Both the position numbers and the translations under genes were made by a program. Shown here in pieces: positions 1 to 5,883 of a stretch of DNA of 13,111 nt. The first letter of the stretch is position 1. Every line of letters begins with the position of its first letter. Source of the stretch: Rhodospirillales bacterium (GTDB lineage: Bacteria > Pseudomonadota > Alphaproteobacteria > SMXQ01); the NCBI GenBank assembly GCA_024638585.1, contig JAHEKA010000027.1, forward strand, positions 1 to 13,111. The letters run 5' to 3'. Below the pieces are notes generated by a model. That model saw nothing but the letters and a program-made list of their open reading frames with translations, was not told the origin of the DNA and searched no databases.

Positions 1-189
1 CCGCCGTTCTGGCAGACCGTGACCCTGCTCAACCCGGTCGTCTACCTGATCAGCGGTTTCCGCTGGAGCTTTTACGGCGTCGCCGACGTGGCGCTGGGTT
101 GGAGCCTCGCCATGATCGCCACGTTCCTCGCCGGCTGTCTCGTCATGCTGTGGTGGATCTTCCGCACCGGCTATCGCATCAAGAACTGA
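1..189 (+). CDS. ABC-2 type transporter permease, C-terminal fragment
   Basis: An open frame enters from the left edge and ends at TGA (187-189), giving 62 residues. It contains the NPVVYLISGFRWSFYG segment typical of the last extracytoplasmic loop and re-entry region of ABC-2 permeases (YadH/NodJ-like), then one hydrophobic membrane helix (about residues 31-54) and a short basic end, TGYRIKN. Such permeases form the channel of exporters for polysaccharides, lipids or drugs together with a separate ATPase, which should lie upstream outside the window. The substrate cannot be told from this piece. The 136 bp after the stop hold a CCGGCCGGCCGG palindrome but no T-run, so no clear terminator. 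Confidence 0.85.
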   Translation, partial: PPFWQTVTLLNPVVYLISGFRWSFYGVADVALGWSLAMIATFLAGCLVMLWWIFRTGYRIKN

Positions 190-325
190 CCGGCCGGCCG
201 GGGACGTGCGCGGCACAAGTGAACCCCGATGGCGGGTGGCACCATTGCCGGAATCGCGCCTAAAATGACCGCAATTGGCGGCATCAGGGGCCGCACGGCG
301 TAAACCACGGGAAGAGAGCGCACCG

Positions 326-1426
326 ATGTCAGAGAACCCGGTCCCCGAAGGCAAGTTTATGGTCAACCCCTACCTCGACTGGGCGAAGGGGGAAGGGGTC
401 CCGGTCCATGAGGATTTCGGCCTGAACCTCGCGGCGCTGGAGGTCGCGCGCTGGGACCGCTTCGATGCCGATGGCTGCATCGCCCACCTCAAGGGCCGGG
501 GCGATTTCATGACCGTTTTCGTCATCGAGATCCCGCCCGGCGGCAAGACCGCGCCGGTGCGCCACCTCTACGAGGAAGCCGTCTACGTGCTTTCCGGTCA
601 CGGCAGCACCCGGGTGGAAAGCGCCACCGGCGAGTCCCACACCTTTGAATGGGGCCCCGACAGCGTCTTCGCGCCGCCGCTGAACACCAGCTATCAGCAT
701 TTCAACGGCTCCGGCAGCGAGCCCGCCCGCCTCGCCCTAACCTGTAACCTGCCCGCCGTCCTCAATCTGTTCCATAGCGAAAGCTTCGTCTTCGACAACC
801 CCTGCACCTTCCCCGAACGCGAGGGCGGCGCCACACATTTCCAGGGCGAAGGTGACTTCATCCCGGTGCGCCCGGGCAAGCACATGTGGGAGACCAATTT
901 CGTTCCCGATGCGACCGACCTGAAGCTCGAGAAATGGGCGGCAAGGGGCGCCGGCGGATCGCACATCCAACTCATCCTCGCCGACGGCGTCCTCCACGCC
1001 CATATCTCCGAAATGCCGGTGGGCACCTACAAGAAGGCCCACCGCCACGGCCCGGACGTTCATGTCTTCATCATCGGCGGCGAGGGATATTCGCTGTTCT
1101 GGCACGAAGGCGATGCGGAGTTCTTGCGCATCGACTGGTCCCGGGGCTGGGTGTTCACCCCGGGGGACATGATGTTCCACCAACACTTCAACGGCGGCGC
1201 AGAGAGGGTCCGCTACCTCGCCGTGGGCCACGGCAGCGTGCGCTATCCCTTCACCGAAAACATGTGGCGCATCTATCAGGGGATCGACAGGGACGTGAAG
1301 CAAGGCGGCAACCAGATCGAATACGAAGATCAGGATCCCCGCATTCACCGGGTCTTCACCGATGAGCTCGCCAAATCGGGCATTGCTCCGAAAATGGACG
1401 ATTTCAACGTCAGGACTGAAGCCTGA
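326..1426 (+). CDS. two-barrel cupin domain protein
   Basis: A 366-residue bicupin. Barrel 1 (about residues 60-140) has a sparse metal motif, RHLYEEAVYVLSG with H80, E83 and E84, then SYQHFN with H125. Barrel 2 (about 225-305) has HRHGPDVHVF with H239, H241 and H246, then FHQHFN with H287. The second barrel therefore has the fuller metal-site set, although the usual Glu is a His. Bicupins include dioxygenases, decarboxylases and isomerases, and I do not recognise a specific substrate. The ATG at 326 is chosen because GGGAAGAGAG lies about 8 nt upstream. An in-frame TTG at 275 would add 17 residues of low-complexity basic sequence and is less likely. The gene stands alone: the permease fragment upstream is 136 bp away and the pilin downstream is convergent. 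Confidence 0.85.
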   Translation: MSENPVPEGKFMVNPYLDWAKGEGVPVHEDFGLNLAALEVARWDRFDADGCIAHLKGRGDFMTVFVIEIPPGGKTAPVRHLYEEAVYVLSGHGSTRVESATGESHTFEWGPDSVFAPPLNTSYQHFNGSGSEPARLALTCNLPAVLNLFHSESFVFDNPCTFPEREGGATHFQGEGDFIPVRPGKHMWETNFVPDATDLKLEKWAARGAGGSHIQLILADGVLHAHISEMPVGTYKKAHRHGPDVHVFIIGGEGYSLFWHEGDAEFLRIDWSRGWVFTPGDMMFHQHFNGGAERVRYLAVGHGSVRYPFTENMWRIYQGIDRDVKQGGNQIEYEDQDPRIHRVFTDELAKSGIAPKMDDFNVRTEA

Positions 1427-1495
1427 ATACGGCGCGGGGCGGCACCGTCACAGCGGCCACACCGCAGCGGCCGGCGGCAGCGCCGGCGAAAAGAA

Positions 1496-1523
1496 CGCGG
1501 GCCGCCCGGAAGGACGGCCCGCG
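1496..1523 (-). terminator. intrinsic terminator of the Flp pilin gene
   Basis: A perfect 9-bp stem, CGCGGGCCG / CGGCCCGCG, encloses a 10-nt loop. Read on the minus strand it is followed directly by TTCTTTTC. It lies about 40 nt beyond the pilin stop codon, in the right orientation. The plus-strand flank (GAAACCC) has no T-run, so the cupin transcript is not clearly served by it. Confidence 0.75.
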
Positions 1524-1562
1524 GAAACCCGAATAATCGGCAGGGGATATGGGTAAGGGTGC

Positions 1563-1913
1563 TTAGCCGGTACTGTCTTCGGCGCCGTCCTCGGCAGACC
1601 CGCCTGGATCGTCGGGATTGATGTCGTCGGTGTCGGTATCGCCCGGAGGACCGTCGCCGCCGGGCAGATTACCGGGATCGGCAGCATCGCCGGAATCGAC
1701 GGGGCCTCCATTGCTGCCGTTGCCGAAGCTGTTATCCCCATCCAGTGCGCTATGAATCGACGTAAACGAATTGGTCAGCTCTTCGCCGTTGGACACCAGC
1801 GCGCCGACCACCGCCACGGCGATCAACCCAGCGATCAGGCCATATTCGATGGCCGTGACGCCCTCATCCTTCCTGCGGAAGGCTTTCAGCCATTTTATCG
1901 CTTGCGAGAACAC
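1563..1913 (-). CDS. Flp/type IVb pilin with acidic C-terminal tail
   Basis: A 116-residue prepilin. It has a short basic leader ending RRKDEG (cleavage expected after G18), then VTAIEYGLIAGLIAVAVVGA, where mature E5-Y6 and the following hydrophobic helix are the hallmarks of Flp/Tad pilins processed by a TadV/CpaA-type peptidase. Ordinary Flp pilins end soon after this helix at about 55-70 residues. Here residues 58-116 form an extra tail rich in Asp, Gly, Pro, Ser and Asn, with 14 Asp, 2 Glu and no Lys or Arg. The start is GTG, fixed by GGAGAG five nt upstream. No tad/cpa assembly gene is in the window, so this is a solitary pilin or minor pilin whose machinery is elsewhere. It has its own terminator and an AT-rich upstream region. 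Confidence 0.88.
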   Translation of the reverse strand: MFSQAIKWLKAFRRKDEGVTAIEYGLIAGLIAVAVVGALVSNGEELTNSFTSIHSALDGDNSFGNGSNGGPVDSGDAADPGNLPGGDGPPGDTDTDDINPDDPGGSAEDGAEDSTG

Positions 1914-1918
1914 GGGTT

Positions 1919-1924
1919 CTCTCC
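1919..1924 (-). promoter_or_regulatory. ribosome binding site of the pilin gene
   Basis: GGAGAG on the minus strand, spaced five nt (AACCC) from the GTG. It decides the GTG start: the nearest ATG, which overlaps this site, is out of frame. Confidence 0.6.
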
Positions 1925-1984
1925 ATCAAGACCGTTGGAACTGACCAATTCTTAGGTGAGTCAGGAGAGGAGCGCAAATATATT

Positions 1985-2067
1985 TAGATGGAAATTTACA
2001 AATATTACGGAGATGTATAGTAAACCATTGGTTAAGCTGAACTATATAGGATAATAATTTCCATCTA
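1985..2067. repeat. 12-bp perfect inverted repeat, arms 1985-1996 and 2056-2067
   Basis: The left arm is TAGATGGAAATT and the right arm its exact reverse complement, AATTTCCATCTA, with 59 bp between them. Both arms sit inside the AT-rich island upstream of the pilin gene. The spacing suits two operator half-regions or looping better than a simple hairpin. The right arm falls within the spacer of the predicted pilin promoter. Confidence 0.7.
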
Positions 2068-2072
2068 TTCAA
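2044..2072 (-). promoter_or_regulatory. candidate sigma-70 type promoter of the pilin gene
   Basis: On the minus strand TTGAAT (2072-2067) is followed after 17 nt by CTATAT (2049-2044), close to the alphaproteobacterial pattern of TTGAC-like and CTATAT-like boxes. It would start transcription near 2037, giving a leader of about 120 nt. In AT-rich DNA such matches arise by chance, and a nearer box, CTATAC, around 2014-2019 is an alternative. Confidence 0.35.
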
Positions 2073-2229
2073 ATATTATCATCGCTTTTATTCTCATACT
2101 TCCAAATATCCCGGGCCATGGCCCCGGTCAAAAAAACCGTGCCGCAAATGGTGGCCGGGAGAAGCCGGAAATACCGCCATCCAGGCGCGACAGGTCGCAG
2201 GCGACCCGGCGGCGGCGGGCGGCCCTTGG

Positions 2230-2270
2230 CCTGGAAAACCGGGCCTGGAAAACCGGGCCGGAAAACCGGG
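2230..2270. repeat. 14-bp tandem repeat, three copies
   Basis: CCTGGAAAACCGGG occurs twice back to back, followed by a third copy lacking the T (CCGGAAAACCGGG). It lies 31 bp past the CCA end of tRNA-Thr, so the tRNA primary transcript may run into it. On that strand the units read CCCGGTTTTCC, giving GC-rich arms around T4 stretches. Confidence 0.8.
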
Positions 2271-2301
2271 CCGGGGATGACGGCCAAGACTGAGAGAAGA
2301 A

Positions 2302-2377
2302 TGGTGCCGCCTGTAGGACTCGAACCTACGACCCCCGCATTACGAATGCGATGCTCTACCAGCTGAGCTAAGGCGGC
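2302..2377 (-). tRNA. tRNA-Thr (anticodon CGT)
   Basis: A complete 76-nt cloverleaf on the minus strand. The acceptor stem is GCCGCCT / AGGCGGC (7 bp), followed by the discriminator A and an encoded CCA. The D stem is GCTC/GAGC. The anticodon stem is TCGCA/TGCGG around loop TTCGTAA, with anticodon CGT (complement at 2342-2344) reading ACG. The T arm is GTAGG-TTCGAGT-CCTAC. It would be a substrate for the t6A pathway in which TsaD, encoded further along this window, takes part, because it decodes an ANN codon. No copy of its 3' end is repeated nearby, so there is no sign of an integrated element. Confidence 0.97.
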
Positions 2378-2382
2378 TGTTG

Positions 2383-2410
2383 CGTTTCGGGCGCAACCTA
2401 GCGCGAAACG
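2383..2410. repeat. inverted repeat upstream of tRNA-Thr
   Basis: Arms CGTTTCG (2383-2389) and CGAAACG (2404-2410) pair perfectly. An inner CGC/GCG pairs after a GG bulge, leaving a loop of AACCTA. The dyad lies immediately upstream of the tRNA and overlaps its likely -10 region, so it may affect initiation or be a protein site. Confidence 0.6.
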
Positions 2411-2422
2411 ACAGACGCGCAA
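2395..2422 (-). promoter_or_regulatory. candidate tRNA-Thr promoter
   Basis: On the minus strand TTGCGC (2422-2417), a 16-nt spacer and TAGGTT (2400-2395) sit so that transcription would begin about 10 nt before the mature tRNA. The -10 box is the loop of an inverted repeat, CGTTTCG/CGAAACG plus an inner CGC/GCG (2383-2410). The match to consensus is only partial. Confidence 0.4.
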
Positions 2423-2620
2423 ATCCCTAATCTTTTCTCTCCGCCCGGCCCGCCCCTTGTTTTGTGGTCGCGGCCAGCCCCTGGCGGAACGCCTGAATTT
2501 AAAGTAAAACCGATAGCGAAGAGCCCTCATGCCCCGGAGGAACTTTAGAAAAGGTTAATCATATTCGGGTTTAGTGGGTCCCAGCGCTTGGGGATTCCAT
2601 TCTACCGACGGTGGGCACCT

Positions 2621-2875
2621 ATGATTCGTTTGTTTTTTGCGGCTTTTGCACTTCTGATCGTCACCAGCGGGCCGGCACATGCCTATCTCGATCCGGGAAC
2701 GGCGAGCATCGTCCTTCAGGCCGTGGTCGGCGCGATCGCCGCGGCGGGGCTGTTTTTCCGCACCCATCTCTACCGGCTGTTCTCACTGTTCCGGCGCACG
2801 GAAAAGGCCAAGGAGGGGGCCGGTCCCTCTCCCGACGGCCGGAGCCTGAAGAACGATCCGGGCGATGACCGTTGA
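2621..2875 (+). CDS. small exported membrane protein with YLDPGTAS motif
   Basis: 84 residues. A signal peptide (1-21, ending GPAHA) precedes YLDPGTASIVLQAVVGAIAA, which runs into one membrane helix (about 29-47) and a basic, cytoplasm-facing stretch FRTHLYRLFSLFRR, then a polar tail. The YLDPGTGS-plus-helix architecture recurs as a tiny membrane protein beside cell-envelope glycan and sulfatase-like enzymes, and its molecular role is unknown to me. The ATG at 2621 is preferred because it gives a clean signal peptide with GGTGGG about 5 nt upstream. An upstream in-frame TTG would add 11 residues in front of the signal. The stop overlaps the next gene by 11 nt, so it heads a three-gene operon. 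Confidence 0.85.
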   Translation: MIRLFFAAFALLIVTSGPAHAYLDPGTASIVLQAVVGAIAAAGLFFRTHLYRLFSLFRRTEKAKEGAGPSPDGRSLKNDPGDDR

Positions 2876-4259
2876 CCCCGCTTCTTTCAGGGACCCGGCA
2901 GGGCAGGTCCACCTGGCAGGCGACCGGGTGTTCCGGACGGTTCACCCCGTCGGGCTTGCCGATTACGAATTCGTAAGGGACAGCAAGGCGCTTCTGCCCC
3001 TGGTGGAGGCGGGGCGGGTGCTCGGCGCCGAAGAAGTGGACGCCGCCAACCTCGGCAGCCATGCGCCGGCGGGCGGCGTGGTCCTCGAACATCGCCGCAT
3101 TCCCTTCTGGTCCTACCCCTATGAATGGCCGTTCGAGGCGCTCAAAGCCGCGGCCCTGGCCCATCTCGATATCCAGATTGAATTGTTCGAAGACGGCATC
3201 GCCCTGTCCGACGCATCCGCTTACAACATCCAATTCTTGGGCCCCCGCCCCATCTTCATCGACACCCTGTCGTTCCGGCGCTACCGGGAAAACGAGCACT
3301 GGGCCGGGCACCGCCAGTTCTGCGAACAGTTCCTCAACCCGCTCCTGCTGAGGGCCAAGTTCGGCCTGCCGTTCCAGGACTGGTACCGGGGACGGCCCGA
3401 GGGCATCCCGGCGGAAAGCCTCGCGCGGCTCGTCAAGTGGCGCCATCATCTGTCCCTCGGCATGCTGTCCCATGTCATCGCGCCGGCACGCCTGCAGGCT
3501 TCGGCGGGGAACCGGATGCTGGGCAGCGCCGTCAAGGCCCAATCCCGGGGCCTTCCCCCGACCAGCTACCGCGCCCAGTTGGTTCAGCTGCGCAACTGGA
3601 TCGCCGGCCTCGCGCCCAAGGACACCGGCAAGACGGTGTGGGGCGGCTATGCCGGGGACAACACCTACGACGAGACGGAGGCCGGCGAGAAGAAGGCCAT
3701 GGTCGCCGAATTCGTGACATCCACCCAACCCCGGCTGCTTCTCGACCTGGGCTGCAACAGCGGCGACTACAGCGCGCTGGCGCTGCGCTCTGGCGCGAAG
3801 AAGGCGCTCGGGCTCGATGCCGATCACGGCGCCCTGGAGCAGGCCTTCGCCCGCGCCCAGGCGGAGGACCTCGACTTCCTGCCGTTGTTCCAGGATTCGG
3901 CCAATCCCAGCCCGGGCCAGGGGTGGAACGGCAAGGAGCGCAAAGGCCTGGCCGAACGCTGCGATCAGGTCGATGCGGTCATGGCGCTCGCCTTCGAACA
4001 TCACCTCGCCATCGGCCGCAACATCCCGCTGCCCGACGTCATCGGCTGGATCACCAGCCTGGCGCCGCGCGGCCTGATCGAGTTCGTGCGCAAGGATGAT
4101 CCGACGGTGCGGAAGATGCTGGCCCTGCGCGATGATATCTTCGACAGCTATTCCCTCGAGGAATTCACCGCCGCGCTGCAGCGCCGGGCTCGGATCGTCG
4201 CCCAGCGCAGCGTTTCGCATACAGGGCGCGAACTCTTCTGGTTCGACCGGGCGGCATGA
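2865..4259 (+). CDS. NoeA-like class I SAM-dependent methyltransferase
   Basis: 464 residues with two parts. The C-terminal half is a Rossmann methyltransferase: motif I is LLLDLGCNSG (291-300) and the acidic motif II is GLDAD (D318). It should transfer a methyl group from S-adenosylmethionine. The N-terminal half (about 20-180) has the conserved signature of NoeA-related nodulation methyltransferases, including YPYEWPF (84-90), DASAYN (116-121), PIFIDTLSF (129-137) and RQFCEQFLNPLLL (150-162). Its catalytic-loop-like pattern resembles a protein kinase fold (see findings). No signal peptide is seen, so it acts in the cytoplasm. It overlaps the gene before by 11 nt and the gene after by 4 nt (ATGA). 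The setting suggests methylation of a surface glycan or its lipid-linked precursor; this is inference. A 519-codon antisense frame lies opposite and is a shadow. Confidence 0.87.
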   Translation: MTVDPASFRDPAGQVHLAGDRVFRTVHPVGLADYEFVRDSKALLPLVEAGRVLGAEEVDAANLGSHAPAGGVVLEHRRIPFWSYPYEWPFEALKAAALAHLDIQIELFEDGIALSDASAYNIQFLGPRPIFIDTLSFRRYRENEHWAGHRQFCEQFLNPLLLRAKFGLPFQDWYRGRPEGIPAESLARLVKWRHHLSLGMLSHVIAPARLQASAGNRMLGSAVKAQSRGLPPTSYRAQLVQLRNWIAGLAPKDTGKTVWGGYAGDNTYDETEAGEKKAMVAEFVTSTQPRLLLDLGCNSGDYSALALRSGAKKALGLDADHGALEQAFARAQAEDLDFLPLFQDSANPSPGQGWNGKERKGLAERCDQVDAVMALAFEHHLAIGRNIPLPDVIGWITSLAPRGLIEFVRKDDPTVRKMLALRDDIFDSYSLEEFTAALQRRARIVAQRSVSHTGRELFWFDRAA

Positions 4260-5869
4260 ACGAGAAACCGACGTTCCGGGAATCCCTGATTTGGGCGGGG
4301 GCCTCTCTCTGCGTCGTCCTCTCCGTGATCTTCGGCCTGATGTACGGCCATGTGGACAGCGTCCGTCTGGCAGACATGATGCGGCCGGTTGCCGTGCTGG
4401 GCCCCGCTGCCGTCGCCCTGACGCTTGCGCTGATGGCCCTCGCCCCGGGACTGGGCCGGCTTTTTCCGATCATGCTCTATTGTTTTTTCTCGTTCTACGG
4501 CATCCGTCAGGCGTTGTCGGAATTCGCGTTCGCGGACGCCGTCGCCCTCGGCGCCGTTTTTGCCGGTCCATTGGTGCTCTCCTTCATGTTGCGCCGGATC
4601 GACCGCATGCGCGGCGCACTCTATGTCTCCGTGGTCTCGGCGGCGATGGCGCTCGCCACCTTCGCAGCGATCGCGCCGTCACTGTTCTATACCCCACCGC
4701 CGGTGATCGACGCGGAGTTCCAGAACCGCTCGCTCGCCGCCATCGCGACCCGCCGTGGAAACACGGCGGATCTTCCCGACATCATCTATGTCGTCCCCGA
4801 CCGCTATCCCTCGGCCGACACCCTGCGCCGCGAATTCGGCCTCGACAACACGGCGTTCTACGCGGCGCTGCGGGATCGGGGTTTCCAGGTCGCGGAGAAC
4901 GCCCGGGCGAACTATCCCAAGACCTTCCAGTCCATGGCTTCGACCCTGAACGGCGGCTATCTCGAAAATTTCGTCGCCGCCTATGGCGCCGACAGCCGCG
5001 ACAAGCGGCCCATCTATGAAGCGGTCGAGAACAATGTGGTTCAAGACCGGCTGCGCCGAATGGGATACCGCTTTTACAACTACGGCAACTGGTGGGAGCC
5101 GACCCGGATCAACCGCTTTGCGGTTGAGAACTACCAGGGCTACCCGCCGGATTCGTTCAACAATTTCTCGGAATTCGAACGCGCCCTGATTCTCAAGACG
5201 CCCACATTGAATATTATCCGGCTGTTCACCGATGCCGAGGACAAGCGAGAATGCCGCCGCATCCGGCGCAAGTTCCGCCGCCTCGAACAGATCGGCAATG
5301 GGTCGGAACCGGTGTTCGTCTTCGCCCACATGCTGGTGCCCCACACCCCCATCGCGATGGATGCCGAGGGGCGCTGCCTTGCCCGGCCGCTCATCTACGA
5401 CAAGCGGAAGAATACCTCCTGGCCCAAATTCAAGGCGGCCTATGTCGAGTACCTGAAATATTTCAACCGCAGGATCCTTGAGGTCATCGACCGGCAGCTG
5501 GCACGGCGGAAATCGTCGGGGCGCGAGCTCTTGTTCGTGATCCAGGCCGATGAGGGCCCGTTCCCCAAAGCCATGCGCGAGGCCTATTTCGACTACGACC
5601 TCACCGCCCTGAGCGGACGTGAGATCAGCATGAAGACCGGGATCATCAACGCGCTGCGGTTGCCGCCGGGCACCGGCGACAAGATTGCCGCGCCCGTCAC
5701 GCCGGTCAACAACTGGCGGATCATCTTCAATGCGCTGACCGACGCCGGGCTGCCCATGTTACCCGACGCCGTCTATATCTTCCCGACCGAGCGCAAGCTC
5801 TACCGGTTCTGCGAAGTGACCGCACTCTCGCCCGAGCAAGAGACGCCGCCCAAGACCTGCACCAACTGA
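4256..5869 (+). CDS. membrane sulfatase-like / alkaline phosphatase superfamily enzyme
   Basis: 537 residues. Four to five hydrophobic helices in the first 141 residues are followed by an extracytoplasmic AlkP-superfamily domain (about 174-510). Visible family blocks are DIIYVVPDRYPS (first metal ligand D182), NYPKTFQSMASTLNG (candidate nucleophile T223), FVFAHMLVPHTP (H358, H363) and LLFVIQADEGP (D432). A Thr nucleophile fits phosphoglycerol- or phosphoethanolamine-transferase-like relatives such as LtaS better than Cys/Ser sulfatases. The His normally following the late Asp is Glu here (E433). It starts inside the stop of the methyltransferase gene (ATGA overlap), so translation is probably coupled. 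The likely role is transfer or removal of a charged group on an envelope glycan or lipid; the substrate is unknown. Confidence 0.85.
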   Translation: MNEKPTFRESLIWAGASLCVVLSVIFGLMYGHVDSVRLADMMRPVAVLGPAAVALTLALMALAPGLGRLFPIMLYCFFSFYGIRQALSEFAFADAVALGAVFAGPLVLSFMLRRIDRMRGALYVSVVSAAMALATFAAIAPSLFYTPPPVIDAEFQNRSLAAIATRRGNTADLPDIIYVVPDRYPSADTLRREFGLDNTAFYAALRDRGFQVAENARANYPKTFQSMASTLNGGYLENFVAAYGADSRDKRPIYEAVENNVVQDRLRRMGYRFYNYGNWWEPTRINRFAVENYQGYPPDSFNNFSEFERALILKTPTLNIIRLFTDAEDKRECRRIRRKFRRLEQIGNGSEPVFVFAHMLVPHTPIAMDAEGRCLARPLIYDKRKNTSWPKFKAAYVEYLKYFNRRILEVIDRQLARRKSSGRELLFVIQADEGPFPKAMREAYFDYDLTALSGREISMKTGIINALRLPPGTGDKIAAPVTPVNNWRIIFNALTDAGLPMLPDAVYIFPTERKLYRFCEVTALSPEQETPPKTCTN

Positions 5870-5883
5870 GCGCGCTTCGGTCC

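Larger units (their letters stand above)
1914..2301. other. non-coding region between pilin and tRNA, with AT-rich island
   Basis: These 388 bp hold no credible gene. Positions 1981-2100 contain 31 G/C in 120 bases (26 percent), far below the rest of the window. The island includes a 12-bp inverted repeat, a possible pilin promoter, and a short dyad AACCA-T-TGGTT (2023-2033). The part nearer the tRNA returns to high GC and carries a 12-bp palindrome GGGCCATGGCCC (2113-2124), an A7 run (2130-2136) and a tandem repeat. Open frames running across it in both directions also read through the tRNA and are not genes. Confidence 0.7.
2378..2620. other. non-coding region between tRNA-Thr and the surface-glycan operon
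   Basis: 243 bp between divergent units. The left part carries the tRNA promoter and its dyad. The right part is moderately AT-rich (about 2495-2580, with AATTTAAAG and GGTTAATCATATTC) and must hold the promoter of the three-gene operon, but no box pair stands out. GGAGGAA near 2537 resembles a ribosome site, yet no start codon with an open frame follows it. Confidence 0.45.

Noticed and set aside
238..256. TGGCAC...TTGC resembling a sigma-54 promoter before the cupin gene
   Set aside because: Only two bases separate the elements; the sigma-54 site needs GG and GC about ten bases apart.
275..325. TTG start extending the cupin protein by 17 residues
   Set aside because: The ATG at 326 has a purine-rich ribosome site at proper distance; the extension is basic low-complexity sequence.
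2111..2136. GC-rich palindrome followed by seven A, looking like a terminator
   Set aside because: On the plus strand the hairpin is followed by A, not T. On the minus strand the T7 precedes the hairpin. Neither orientation gives hairpin then T-run.
2302..2377. tRNA-Thr next to an AT-rich island as an integration site
   Set aside because: No direct repeat of the tRNA 3' end, no integrase and no foreign genes are visible; the island is only about 120-150 bp.
2069..2530. 153-codon open frame on the minus strand and an 82-codon one on the plus strand (2118-2366)
   Set aside because: Both read straight through tRNA-Thr; peptides of the form LAQLVEHRIRNAGVVGSSPTGG are the usual artefact of translating a tRNA.
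2528..2557. Nine-codon frame with GGAGGAA inside it as a leader peptide
   Set aside because: No regulatory codons, no attenuator hairpins, and the next gene starts more than 60 bp later.
2661..4220. 519-codon antisense frame opposite the methyltransferase gene
   Set aside because: A by-product of high GC third positions in the real gene; its product has no recognisable domain and the sense protein has clear motifs.
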